Made by a program: the position numbers and the translations under genes
Assembly (NCBI RefSeq): GCF_900566075.1
Contig: NZ_UPHU01000001.1
Location: forward strand, 5,270,325 to 5,334,324
DNA: 64,000 nt
Source of the DNA: Mycobacterium pseudokansasii
Lineage (GTDB): Bacteria; Actinomycetota; Actinomycetes; Mycobacteriales; Mycobacteriaceae
Direction: 5' to 3'
In this document: positions 41,680 through 50,602 of the stretch, in pieces
Position numbering within the stretch: the stretch's first letter is position 1
How the letters are laid out: each line of letters starts with the position of its first letter
Notes under the pieces: generated by a model
The model's database searches: none
The model's input: the letters and a program-made list of their open reading frames with translations, nothing else
What the model was told of the DNA's origin: nothing

Positions 41680-41694
41680 GAGAACTCGATTCTC
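41680..41694. promoter_or_regulatory. Palindromic operator GAGAAC-TCG-ATTCTC (site 6)
   Basis: It matches the consensus at 11 of 12 arm positions. It lies 139 bases upstream of the P450 start at 41834, in the 199-base gap after the TetR gene, and likely controls the P450-SDR-SDR operon. Confidence 0.75.
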
Positions 41695-41833
41695 CATGAT
41701 TAAGAATGATAAATAGCAGAAACGAATCCGGCGTTGACACCCATTGGTGAATGATGACAGAGTTCAGATGCGGCACGATTCGCGCTCCCATGGGGGAAAC
41801 GGGTGAGCGCGTTCCGGCGAGAGGCGATAACCC

Positions 41834-43036
41834 GTGACAGTCACCGCAGCTAGCGACGTGTATTTCGATCCGTACGACGTGGAGCTCAACGCCGACCCCT
41901 ACCCGATGTTCCGCCGGCTCCGCGACGAGGCGCCGCTGTACCACAACCCCCGGCACGACTTCTACGCGCTGAGCAGATTCGCCGACGTCGAACAGGCGAT
42001 CGTCGACTATCAGACGTTCAGCTCGGCCAAGGGCGCGATCCTGGAAATCATCAAGGCCAACGTCGACATCCCGCCGGGCGTTCTGGTATTCGAGGACCCG
42101 CCCATTCACGACGTTCACCGTAAGTTGTTGTCACGCATGTTCACCCCGCGCAAGATCAGCGATCTGGAGCCGCAGATCCGCGAATTCTGTTCGCGCAGTC
42201 TGGATCCGCTGGTCGAAACCGGCAAGTTCGACTTCGTCGCCGACCTCGGGGCACAGATGCCGATGCGGGTCATCGGCATGCTGCTCGGCGTGCCCGAGGA
42301 AGACCAAGAAGCCGCACGCGATTTCGCCAACGCCCAGCTTCGGACCGAGGCCGGCAAGCCGATGAAGGCTTCCACTGACGGCATGGCCAGCGGTGACTTC
42401 TTCGCCCGCTACATCGATTGGCGCGCCGAGCATCCCGCCGACGACATCATGACCGAACTACTCAACGTCGAGTTCGAGGACGAGACCGGAACGGTGCGCC
42501 GGCTCAGACGCGACGAACTTCTCACCTATGTCAGCGTCGTGTCCGGTGCGGGCAACGAAACCACCACCCGGCTGATCGGCTGGGCAGGCAAAGTGCTGGC
42601 CGAGCATCCGGATCAGCGCCGCGCGCTGGTCGACAATCCGTCGTTGATTCCGCAGGCCGTCGAGGAGTTGCTGCGATACGAGCCGCCTGCTCCGCACGTG
42701 GCCAGGTATGTGACCCGTGACGTCGAGTACTACGGCCGACAGGTGCCCGAGGGCAGTGTCATGATGATGCTCATCGGAGCGGCCAACCGCGACCACCGCC
42801 AATTCCCGCCCGGCGGAGACATTTTCGATATCCGGCGCGAACCGCGTCAGCACCTGACGTTCAGCGTCGGGACCCACTACTGTCTGGGCTCGGCGCTGGC
42901 CCGGCTGGAGGGACGGATCGCGCTCGAGGAGATCCTCACGCGCTTCCCCGAATGGGATGTGGACCTCGCCAATGCCAAGCTGTCCCCCACCTCCACGGTG
43001 CGGGGCTGGGAGACCATGCCGGCTGTCATCAGCTGA
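41834..43036 (+). CDS. Cytochrome P450
   Basis: A 400-residue P450. The heme loop is FSVGTHYCLGSALAR with the axial Cys near residue 350; the I-helix segment is VSGAGNETTTRL; the ExxR region is EELLRYEPPAPH. The start is GTG 41834. No ferredoxin gene is adjacent, so it must borrow one from elsewhere. It is first in an operon with two SDRs and lies under operator site 6. Confidence 0.93.
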   Translation: MTVTAASDVYFDPYDVELNADPYPMFRRLRDEAPLYHNPRHDFYALSRFADVEQAIVDYQTFSSAKGAILEIIKANVDIPPGVLVFEDPPIHDVHRKLLSRMFTPRKISDLEPQIREFCSRSLDPLVETGKFDFVADLGAQMPMRVIGMLLGVPEEDQEAARDFANAQLRTEAGKPMKASTDGMASGDFFARYIDWRAEHPADDIMTELLNVEFEDETGTVRRLRRDELLTYVSVVSGAGNETTTRLIGWAGKVLAEHPDQRRALVDNPSLIPQAVEELLRYEPPAPHVARYVTRDVEYYGRQVPEGSVMMMLIGAANRDHRQFPPGGDIFDIRREPRQHLTFSVGTHYCLGSALARLEGRIALEEILTRFPEWDVDLANAKLSPTSTVRGWETMPAVIS

Positions 43037-43059
43037 GCTGCTTGAGAAATGAGGTAACG

Positions 43060-43911
43060 ATGGCGCAGGACCGTCAAGGCCGGGTTGCGGGGAAAGTCGC
43101 CTTCATCACCGGGGCGGCGCGCGGTCAGGGCCGCAGCCACGCGGTGCGATTGGCCCAGGAAGGCGCCGACATCATCGCCGTCGACGTGTGCAAACCCATC
43201 GTCGCCAACACGACCATCCCGGCCTCGACTCCCGAGGACCTCGCCGAGACAGCTGATCTCGTCAAGGGCCACAACCGCAGAATCTTCACCGCCGAGGTCG
43301 ACGTGCGCGACTACGACGCGCTCAAAGCCGCGGTGGATACGGGTGTAGAGCAGTTGGGTCGGCTGGACATCATCGTGGCCAACGCCGGGATCGGCAACGG
43401 CGGCGACACCTTGGACAAGACCACCGAACACGACTGGCAGGAGATGATCGACGTCAACCTCTCGGGCGTCTGGAAGACGGTCAAAGCCGGTGTGCCACAT
43501 ATCCTCGCCGGCGGCAACGGCGGTTCGATCATCCTGACCAGTTCGGTGGGCGGTATGAAGGCCTATCCGCATTGTGGCAACTATGTCGCGGCCAAACACG
43601 GTGTGGTTGGCCTGATGCGGTCGTTCGCAGTCGAGTTGGGGCAGCACATGATTCGGGTCAACTCGGTGCATCCGACGCATGTGCGCACCCCGATGCTGCA
43701 CAACGAGGGCACCTTCAAAATGTTCCGTCCGGACCTGGAGAATCCGGGTCCCGACGACATGGCCCCGATCTGCCAGATGTTCCACACGCTGCCGATTCCG
43801 TGGGTCGAGGCCGAGGACATCAGCAATGCCGTGCTGTTCCTGGCCTCCGACGAATCCAGGTACATCACCGGAGTCACCCTGCCCGTCGACGCGGGTGGCT
43901 GCCTGAAATAG
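43060..43911 (+). CDS. Mycofactocin-coupled short-chain dehydrogenase
   Basis: A 283-residue SDR. GAARGQGRSHAVRLAQEGADIIAVD and the extended segment after it are characteristic of the mycofactocin-coupled SDR family (TIGR03971), whose members keep a tightly bound NAD and pass electrons to the redox peptide mycofactocin. The catalytic residues are present (TSSVGG Ser, NYVAAK). ATG 43060 follows GAGG. It probably oxidises the alcohol made by the P450 23 bases upstream. No mycofactocin biosynthesis genes are in the window. Confidence 0.93.
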   Translation: MAQDRQGRVAGKVAFITGAARGQGRSHAVRLAQEGADIIAVDVCKPIVANTTIPASTPEDLAETADLVKGHNRRIFTAEVDVRDYDALKAAVDTGVEQLGRLDIIVANAGIGNGGDTLDKTTEHDWQEMIDVNLSGVWKTVKAGVPHILAGGNGGSIILTSSVGGMKAYPHCGNYVAAKHGVVGLMRSFAVELGQHMIRVNSVHPTHVRTPMLHNEGTFKMFRPDLENPGPDDMAPICQMFHTLPIPWVEAEDISNAVLFLASDESRYITGVTLPVDAGGCLK

Positions 43912-43922
43912 GGTTCCTGCCC

Positions 43923-44762
43923 ATGGACGGAATTACCGGATTCGCCGGGCGCGGGGCGGTCATCACTGGGGGCGCGAGCGGTATCGGTTTGGCTACGGCC
44001 ACCGAGTTCGCCCGTCGCGGCGCGGCCGTCGTGCTCGCCGACGTCGACCAGCCCGGGCTCGAACAGGCCGTCACGCACCTGCGTGCCGGCGGGTTCGAGG
44101 CGCACGGTGTGTCGTGCGACGTCCGCCATCTGCGCGAAGTCACCCATCTCGCCGACGAAGCGTCCCGACTACTGGACCGCGTCGACATCGTCTTCAGCAA
44201 CGCCGGCATCGTCGTCGCGGGTCCGATCGCCGACATGACGCACGACGACTGGCGCTGGGTGATCGATATCGACCTGTGGGGCTCGATTCATGCCGTCGAG
44301 GCATTCTTGCCGGGGCTGCTCGAACACGGCGGTCACATCGCGTTCACCGCATCCTTCGCCGGGCTGGTGCCCAATGCTGGCCTCGGGGCGTATGGCGTTG
44401 CCAAGTATGGCGTCGTCAGCCTGGCCGAAACCCTGGCGCGCGAGGTCAAGGACCGCGGAGTCGGCGTTTCGGTCCTGTGCCCCATGGTCGTTGACACCAA
44501 ACTGGTCTCCAACTCCGAACGAATTTGCGGCGCGGATTACGGGTTGTCGGCAGCACCGGACGTGACGGGGACGGCCGGTACGCTGCCGGCGCAGGATGAC
44601 AGCCTCACCGTAGACGACGTCGCGCGGCTGACGGCTGATGCGATTGCGGCCAACCGGCTCTATGTGCTGCCGCACCAGGCCGCCCGAGCCTCCATCCGCC
44701 GCAGGTTCGAGCGTATCGATCGCACCTTCGACCAGCAGGCCGCCGAGGGGTGGCGGCACTAA
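43923..44762 (+). CDS. Short-chain dehydrogenase/reductase
   Basis: A 279-residue classical SDR: VITGGASGIGLATA cofactor motif, SNAG, and AYGVAK with the catalytic Tyr/Lys. There is a C-terminal extension of about 40 residues, rich in Arg. ATG 43923; the frame is open upstream but overlaps the mycofactocin SDR. It is 11 bases after that gene and the last of the P450 operon. Having two different SDRs after one P450 suggests successive oxidations or two stereoisomers. Confidence 0.92.
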   Translation: MDGITGFAGRGAVITGGASGIGLATATEFARRGAAVVLADVDQPGLEQAVTHLRAGGFEAHGVSCDVRHLREVTHLADEASRLLDRVDIVFSNAGIVVAGPIADMTHDDWRWVIDIDLWGSIHAVEAFLPGLLEHGGHIAFTASFAGLVPNAGLGAYGVAKYGVVSLAETLAREVKDRGVGVSVLCPMVVDTKLVSNSERICGADYGLSAAPDVTGTAGTLPAQDDSLTVDDVARLTADAIAANRLYVLPHQAARASIRRRFERIDRTFDQQAAEGWRH

Positions 44763-44880
44763 GGCCATGCCATCGGCCACAGCAGTCACCGGCCGAGGGA
44801 GACCATGCAAAAAGTCGCGTCTCACAGCGACTGTGAAGATTGTTTGGCGACCCCGTCGCGTTCGCTGTCCGTTTGTCGTG

Positions 44881-45100
44881 CTTCGAGGGCGTCCGGTGTG
44901 CGCTTACGGCGCCGAGTGTGCTTCGACGGCGCCGAGTGTGCTTCGACGGCGTCGAGTGTGCTTCGACGGCGCCGAGTGTGCGCCGACGGCGTCGAGTGTG
45001 CTTCGACGGCGCCGAGTGTGCGCCGACGGCGCCGAGTGTGCGCCGACGGCGTCCAGTGTGCGCCGACGGCGCCGAGTGTGCTTCGACGGCGCCGAATCTG
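44881..45100. repeat. 20-bp tandem repeat, 11 units
   Basis: The unit is CTTCGACGGCGCCGAGTGTG, in eleven contiguous copies. The first and last are diverged. The inner nine differ mainly at two switch points: CTTCGAC or CGCCGAC, and GCCGAG or GTCGAG/GTCCAG. The unit is not a multiple of three, so it is not a peptide repeat. There are no spacers, so it is not a CRISPR. It resembles mycobacterial minisatellite (VNTR) loci. Confidence 0.92.
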
Positions 45101-45106
45101 CCGCCA

Positions 45107-45134
45107 GGGCGGGCATATCGTGATATTCCCGCCC
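45107..45134. terminator. Hairpin GGGCGGG...CCCGCCC, likely bidirectional terminator
   Basis: GGGCGGG (45107-45113) pairs with CCCGCCC (45128-45134), and inside them ATATC pairs with GATAT across one mismatch, leaving a two-base loop. It lies just after the 20-bp array, between the converging SDR operons, and has no T-run. Confidence 0.6.
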
Positions 45135-45271
45135 TACGAGCACGCCCAAACCCGTCACCGCACACTCGATGCGGCGGCAACACCGTCGACCCGGTGAGCA
45201 CGCGAGTGTGGGGCATCCGAGGCTGGCACCAGGCCTTGCTCAACGGCTACCACACCAAGCCGGCAGCCTGG

Positions 45272-46072
45272 TTAGCCTAGCCGGTAGTCGCCGGTCTGCG
45301 AGCCATGATGCCAGCCACCCGCGGCGTGCGTACCACCGTCCACGTGCAGCGTTTCACCAGTGAGGTAACTCGACATGTCAGAGGCGAGAAACACCGCGAC
45401 ACTCGCGATTTCGTCGACGCGTCCGGAACGCCCCAACGGCACCACGGTGCCGATGCCGGCCAGCTCCGCGCCCCCGCCGAGGCGCTCCAGGCCTTCGGTC
45501 AGCGTGATATCCGGCGCGATCGCGTTGACCCGGATGCCGTACGGCGCCAGTTCCAGAGCCGCAGTCTTGGTGTAGCTGATCACGCCGGCTTTGGCCGCGG
45601 CGTATGCCGCGTAACCCGGTGCGGCGCGCACGCCTTCGATCGAGGTCACGTTGATGATGCTGCCCGGCAGGCCTGCAGTCACCAACCCTCGCGCAATACG
45701 CTGCGTGCACAGCAGCACGTGACGTAAGTTGGAGCGGTACAGCGTATCCCAACCGTTCTCAGTGGTCTCCAGCAGCGGTGACGCGAACACGCCGCCGGCA
45801 TTGTTGACCACGATGCTCGCCTGGCCCAATTCGGCTTCGGTGCGCTGCAGTGCGGCGTCGACCTGGACGCTGTCCCGGACATCGGTGATGATGCCCAGTA
45901 CTCCGACGGATTCGGCCGCCTGCGTGCATGTTTCGGGGTCACGTTCCCAGATGGCCACCGAAGCGCCGAACGCCGACAGGCCGGCAGCGATACCGCGCCC
46001 GATCCCCGATCCGCCGCCGGTGACCACCGCGACGCGGCCATTGAGCAGGATGTTCGACGGGTCAATCGCCAT
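45272..46072 (-). CDS. Short-chain dehydrogenase/reductase
   Basis: A 266-residue classical SDR: VVTGGGSGIGRGIA cofactor motif, NNAGG, NVTSIEG Ser, and AYAAAK. ATG 46072 (MAIDPSNILLNGR) is chosen; the upstream open frame overlaps the CoA-transferase gene and is not SDR-like. It is eight bases after the CoA-transferase stop and is the last gene of the nine-gene operon headed by the TetR gene at 55119. Confidence 0.92.
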   Translation of the reverse strand: MAIDPSNILLNGRVAVVTGGGSGIGRGIAAGLSAFGASVAIWERDPETCTQAAESVGVLGIITDVRDSVQVDAALQRTEAELGQASIVVNNAGGVFASPLLETTENGWDTLYRSNLRHVLLCTQRIARGLVTAGLPGSIINVTSIEGVRAAPGYAAYAAAKAGVISYTKTAALELAPYGIRVNAIAPDITLTEGLERLGGGAELAGIGTVVPLGRSGRVDEIASVAVFLASDMSSYLTGETLHVDGGTHAAGGWHHGSQTGDYRLG

Positions 46073-46080
46073 GGCGCACT

Positions 46081-48507
46081 TCAGGGTGCCGAGTGCATGG
46101 CCGGTGTCTGGCCGATCACGCCGTCGGCTTCCAGCTCGGCGATCTCGGCGGCCGACAGGCCCAGCCCGGTCAGCAACTCGCGATTGTGTTGTCCCAACAA
46201 CGGCGCCGGCACGGTGTGGAACCGGCAAGGCCCGCCGGAAAGCCGCATCGGCATGCTGCTGAGCCTAACCGGGCCATTCACCGGATGATCGAGAACCTCG
46301 AAGAAGCCGCGAGCTGTCAGTTGTGCCAACTCCGGTTGCCGGTGCGGCTGCATCACCTTGGCCACCGGCACACCAGCATCCCATAGCGTAGCGACGATCG
46401 CATCGCCGCTTCGGGACGCACACCATGGCGCCAGATGGTCGTCGATCACGTCCTCGTGAGCCCGCCGGCCGTCGGCGGTGGCCAGGGCGGGCTCGGTTGC
46501 CCAGGAGGGTGATCCGAGTGCGGCGCAGAGATGTTGCCACTGCTCGTCGGTCGCGACCGCGATGGCCACCCAGCTGTCGAGACGGCCGAACTCGTCGATA
46601 TCGGCGGTGCGGTAGAGGTTCTGCGGCACGGCTACCGGGCCGTGGTTTCCGGTGCGCTGCAGTACTGCACCGTAGGCGGTGTATTCGATGATCTGCTCGG
46701 CGGCAATGTTCGCAGCGGCATCCACCATCGCCGCCTCCACCAGCACACCCTGGCCGGTGCGGCGGCGGTGCTCGAGCGCCAGCAGCAGCGCACTCACCGC
46801 GTGCACACCCGAATTGGGGTCACCGACCGAGTACGGCTCGAACGGTGGCAGGTCCGGATAGCCGGTCAGCCAACTGATCCCGGCCGCAGATTCGATGACG
46901 TAGGCGAATGCCGGGTTATCCCGCCACGGTCCGTCGAGGCCGAACCCGGGCATGCGCAACATCACCGCATCGGGCCGAATCGATTGAACGGTGGCGAAAT
47001 CCAGGCCCATCTGGTCCAGTACCCGGGGCGTGAAATTCTCCGCAATCACGTCACAGGTCGCGATCAGCCGATGCAACACCTCTCGGCCGCGCGGGCTGCC
47101 CAGGTCGAGTGTGAGGTCCTTCTTGTTGGTGTTCAGTGCCGCGAAGATTGGCGACTTCTCCCACCACTGGTCCTCGGTCACCGGGATGCCGGCCATGAGC
47201 CGGGTCCCGTCCGGGCGACGGGTGGACTCGATATGGATAACCTCGGCGCCGAGCATGGCCAGGAAATGTGTACAGCACGGCCCCGCCCAGAATGTCGTCA
47301 TGTCGAGGACCCGAATTCCATTGAACGGCAATAACGGTGGCGTATCGATGGACGCCGGCTTGGGCGTCAGGCAGGCGGACCGGTAACGGTCGCTATGTTC
47401 GCCCAACCGCGGCGCCGGTCCGAGCCGGCGAAGTTGCACTGGCCACATCCGATACGGATGACCCGGCTGCAGGAATCCGTCGCGCGGATTGCTCATGAAC
47501 GAACCCCGCTCCCGGAAGTGGTCGAGAGACGCGATGTTTGCGCCGTTGGCCACCGGTGCGTTGGGAATCCGGAAAGCAGAGGCGAGTTCCCGGATTTCCT
47601 CGACCGGGTGACTGCATATCCAAGCGTAAATCTCGTCGGCGTGGATGTTGGCCTGTTCGGTGATCGACAGCGGTGAGTCCTCGTCGATCCACTCCGGGTG
47701 GCCGACCATCGCACACAGGTCGAACCACTGCTGCGCGGTTCCACACCCAAGATCTACCAGGCCATCTCGAGCCTCCGCCACGCCCGGCACGGTGAGCCTG
47801 CGGGCATCGCGCCAGGGGTGCCCGAGCATTTCGAAGTATGTCACGGGATAGTAGGTCAGCCCGAGTATCTGAGTTTCGAGCATGGAAATGTCGATCAGTT
47901 CGCCTGCCCCACTACCGATCTGACGATAACGGAACGCCAGAGTGGCAGCGCTCGCGTATGCCCCAGCCAGATATTCGCCGACCTGGCCGCCGACGAATAC
48001 CGGCGCCCGATCCGGGACGCCCCGTCCCAAACCGACTATGCCACCCGACCACGCCTGCAGGGTGAACTCGGTCGCGGGACAGTCGCGCCACGGGCCTTCC
48101 AGTCCGAAGGGGGTGATCGACGTGACGACGAGGTGCCGATGTCGGCGCTGCATCTCCTCGGGTCTGAAACGCGCGGCGACCGCCGAGCCAACTGACCACA
48201 CCACCGAGTCAGCCGAGGTCAGCAACGCACTGACTATGTCGACGTCGGCGGCGCTGGCGGGATCGGCGACCACGCTGTGCTTGCCGCCGTTCAAGAAACT
48301 GAACAACGCCCCGTCGGCGCCCGGCTCGATGACGGCTCCCGAAGCAGACCAGGAGCGCAACGGATCACCTTCTGGCGGTTCCACTTTGATGACATCGGCG
48401 CCGCCGTCGGCCAGCAGTTTGGTGCAGTAGGCACCCGCGATACCGGTGGACAGCTCCACCACCGTGTAGCCGGCCAGGGGCGGCTCGACCGTTGGTTTCG
48501 CCGTCAC
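46081..48507 (-). CDS. Double-domain class III CoA-transferase (CaiB/BaiF fusion)
   Basis: An 808-residue protein, twice the usual class III CoA-transferase length (about 400). Two tandem domains each start with a typical N-terminus: GYTVVELSTGIAGAYCTKLL at about residue 13 and GIRVLDMTTFWAGPCCTHFL about 390 residues later. Class III enzymes move CoA between acids as interlocked dimers; a fused pair would form one such dimer. GTG 48507 shares a base with the TAG stop of the preceding hydratase gene. It probably activates the acid substrate of the operon without ATP. Confidence 0.93.
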   Translation of the reverse strand: MTAKPTVEPPLAGYTVVELSTGIAGAYCTKLLADGGADVIKVEPPEGDPLRSWSASGAVIEPGADGALFSFLNGGKHSVVADPASAADVDIVSALLTSADSVVWSVGSAVAARFRPEEMQRRHRHLVVTSITPFGLEGPWRDCPATEFTLQAWSGGIVGLGRGVPDRAPVFVGGQVGEYLAGAYASAATLAFRYRQIGSGAGELIDISMLETQILGLTYYPVTYFEMLGHPWRDARRLTVPGVAEARDGLVDLGCGTAQQWFDLCAMVGHPEWIDEDSPLSITEQANIHADEIYAWICSHPVEEIRELASAFRIPNAPVANGANIASLDHFRERGSFMSNPRDGFLQPGHPYRMWPVQLRRLGPAPRLGEHSDRYRSACLTPKPASIDTPPLLPFNGIRVLDMTTFWAGPCCTHFLAMLGAEVIHIESTRRPDGTRLMAGIPVTEDQWWEKSPIFAALNTNKKDLTLDLGSPRGREVLHRLIATCDVIAENFTPRVLDQMGLDFATVQSIRPDAVMLRMPGFGLDGPWRDNPAFAYVIESAAGISWLTGYPDLPPFEPYSVGDPNSGVHAVSALLLALEHRRRTGQGVLVEAAMVDAAANIAAEQIIEYTAYGAVLQRTGNHGPVAVPQNLYRTADIDEFGRLDSWVAIAVATDEQWQHLCAALGSPSWATEPALATADGRRAHEDVIDDHLAPWCASRSGDAIVATLWDAGVPVAKVMQPHRQPELAQLTARGFFEVLDHPVNGPVRLSSMPMRLSGGPCRFHTVPAPLLGQHNRELLTGLGLSAAEIAELEADGVIGQTPAMHSAP

Positions 48508-49490
48508 TAACCCTTCTTCTTCTTGCGGTTGGGACGATCCTTCTTGCTCAGCCGCCATTCCGGAGGGAACCTGCTGTCGTAGTCCTTGACCGCGGCATCG
48601 AGCCCCTGTTCGATGGCATCGTCGAGCATCAGGTCATCGGAGTCGGCCCGCACGCCGCTGCCCATCGATTCGAAGAAGCCGCTGAGCAGGCTGCCCATAT
48701 ACTCCCCCTGAAACTGCTTCATGATCTCGAAGAACACCTTCTGCATGAACACGGTGTCGCTGGGCCGGTTGCGTGCGCACGCCAGCGCGTACTTCCGCAC
48801 CTCGGCTTCGAGTTGGTCGCGGGGCACCACGCTGTTGAGGAAGTTGCAGTCATACATCTCCGCGGCGGTGAAAGCCCTTCCGGTGAACACCATCTCCTGA
48901 AATTTCCGGATGCCCATGGTCTGCGCCCACCACCACATCCGCGGGCCCCACCCGTAGTACCGAAACGACGGGTGACCAAACAGCGCATCGTCGCTGGAGA
49001 TCACCAAATCAGCGTCGGCAGCCTGATAGAAGTGCCAGCCATAGCAGTAGCCCTTCACCTCCAGGATGCTGATCTTCTTGAAGTCCTGCAGACCACGAAT
49101 GCCGGAATTCGGGTTGGCATACCACTGGCTGACCGACGCGCCGTGCCGAAAGCTACCGATCGGCGGATATTTGACTTCGTCTGCCCCGATGCGAAACTCG
49201 GCAAGTCGCGGTCCCTGATCTGCCGAGTTCATGACGTCCATGAATTCCTCGAGATCGGCGCCCGAACCGAGATCCTCTCCGGCACCACGAATCACCAGCA
49301 CCTTGACGTCGTCGTCGATGCTCGCGCGGTGCAGCAAGTCGGCGTAGTGCAACCGCGCGGCGATCGTCGGCGCGTTGAGGTGGCCGGGCCGGTCGAACGT
49401 GATGGTGGCGATGCGAGTCGTGGGGTCCTTTTCGTACCGAACGACCTCCTCCACCGGTGGATCCGATCCGGCCATCGCTATGCCCGCCAC
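48507..49490 (-). CDS. Enoyl-CoA hydratase/isomerase family protein (long form)
   Basis: A 327-residue crotonase-fold protein, about 65 longer than usual because of a C-terminal helical extension ending in RKKKKG. The oxyanion segments are GAGEDLGSGADLEEF and VKGYCYGWHFYQAADADLV, so the usual G-G of the second loop is altered. An aromatic-rich stretch (RYYGWGPRMWWWAQ) follows. The start is GTG 49490 or ATG 49475. It overlaps the upstream M24 gene end by 13 bases if GTG is used. Hydration, isomerisation or C-C hydrolysis are all possible. Confidence 0.86.
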   Translation of the reverse strand: MAGIAMAGSDPPVEEVVRYEKDPTTRIATITFDRPGHLNAPTIAARLHYADLLHRASIDDDVKVLVIRGAGEDLGSGADLEEFMDVMNSADQGPRLAEFRIGADEVKYPPIGSFRHGASVSQWYANPNSGIRGLQDFKKISILEVKGYCYGWHFYQAADADLVISSDDALFGHPSFRYYGWGPRMWWWAQTMGIRKFQEMVFTGRAFTAAEMYDCNFLNSVVPRDQLEAEVRKYALACARNRPSDTVFMQKVFFEIMKQFQGEYMGSLLSGFFESMGSGVRADSDDLMLDDAIEQGLDAAVKDYDSRFPPEWRLSKKDRPNRKKKKG

Positions 49491-50602
49491 ATCGGGCTGG
49501 AGGTCAGCACTTCGGGTCCCTCGGCGGTGATCAGCACGGCTTGGCGGCCGAACACCGCGCCGATCCCCGGTTCCCAGACGTACCCCGTCACGGCAAGAAC
49601 CATTCCCCGCTCCAATCGGTCGTCGGCTGCTGTCTGCGGTAGCTGTGCGGAGATGACCGGCGGGTCAAAGCCCATACCCAAACCCCGTGCCACGGGCATC
49701 GGCGGGTTCGGCTCCCCGGATGCGGCATAGGCCGCCAGGAGTTCACCGGCACCGGCATCCGGTCGGCATGCCGCAATCAGGCGCTCCCACAGGGCTTCCC
49801 AGCGCCGGTAAAGGGCCGTGGCGCCCGCGCCGCCGGTAGGCCAGGTCCGGCCCACCTCGCCGATGTAGCCGCCGGCCAGTACTCCGACCGAAAAGGCCAC
49901 CAAGTCGCCGTCGTGCACGCGGCCGTCGCGGCTCACCAGGCGCCACGGGTGATCGCGCGAAGTCACCCACACCACATCCTGATTCGACGGTGTGCTCACC
50001 CCGCCGGCGGCCAGGGCTTCCAGCAGCACCCCGGCCAAGACCTGCTCACTGACCCCGGGGCGCAGCTCGGCGACTGCTGCGGCCAGTCCCGATTCGGCCA
50101 CCGCGATGGCTTGGCGCAGCGCGGCCACTTCCTCGTCGGTCTTGATCCGCCGGGCCGCGCGCATGGCCAACTCGCCGTCCACCAGTTCGGCGTGCGGAAA
50201 GGCCGTCGGTAACAGACGGGCGAAAACCGGTGACAGCGCATCGGTTCCCACCCGCCGGGCGGTTGCGGCGCCCTCGATGCGCTGTAACACCGCAATGGCG
50301 TTCAGCGGGTTCCAGGAGATTCCGTACAGGTTTTCGTGTGGGATGTCGTCGGGAACACCTTCGTCCCAGGTGCTGAGCAGATGAACGGCACCGGTAGCGC
50401 GCACCAGCACGCAGGTGGGGCCGAACGGGCGGGTCCCGGCGACCCACAGCTGCGGTGTACCGGAGACGTAACGGACATTGGCCTGGCGACCGAGAACCAG
50501 GACGTCGAGATCGTGCGCGGCCATCTGCTCCAGCGCCCGTTGCCGGCGCCCCAGCCGCAATGCCCGGTCGTCGGGCAGGACCTCAGTCGGCATAAGGGTC
50601 AT
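49478..50602 (-). CDS. M24 (creatinase/aminopeptidase-P fold) protein lacking metal ligands
   Basis: A 374-residue pita-bread-fold protein. In the metal-site positions of M24 peptidases it has GDLVAFSVGVLAGGYIGEVGRTW (first Asp is Ser, second Asp is Glu) and ARGLGMGF (His is Leu), so a dinuclear metal centre is unlikely. Creatinase is a metal-free member of the same fold, so a C-N hydrolase or a regulatory role is possible. It overlaps the intact M24 gene at 50583 by 20 bases (ATG 50602; ATG 50593 is possible). Together they may form a heterodimer. Confidence 0.85.
   Translation of the reverse strand: MTLMPTEVLPDDRALRLGRRQRALEQMAAHDLDVLVLGRQANVRYVSGTPQLWVAGTRPFGPTCVLVRATGAVHLLSTWDEGVPDDIPHENLYGISWNPLNAIAVLQRIEGAATARRVGTDALSPVFARLLPTAFPHAELVDGELAMRAARRIKTDEEVAALRQAIAVAESGLAAAVAELRPGVSEQVLAGVLLEALAAGGVSTPSNQDVVWVTSRDHPWRLVSRDGRVHDGDLVAFSVGVLAGGYIGEVGRTWPTGGAGATALYRRWEALWERLIAACRPDAGAGELLAAYAASGEPNPPMPVARGLGMGFDPPVISAQLPQTAADDRLERGMVLAVTGYVWEPGIGAVFGRQAVLITAEGPEVLTSSPMWRA

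Larger units (their letters stand above)
44763..45271. other. Gene-free convergence region holding a 20-bp repeat array
   Basis: These 509 bases lie between two converging SDR genes. They hold the tandem array 44881-45100 and a hairpin at 45107-45134. Open frames across the array are produced by the repeat and have no family resemblance. Nothing else was recognised in the flanks. Confidence 0.7.

Noticed and set aside
44881..45100. Possible CRISPR array
   Set aside because: The copies are contiguous, with no unique spacers, and there are no cas genes.
44805..45197. Open frames of 130-160 codons across the 20-bp array
   Set aside because: The unit length is not a multiple of three and all frames are open because of the repeat; the peptides are Arg/Cys-rich artefacts.
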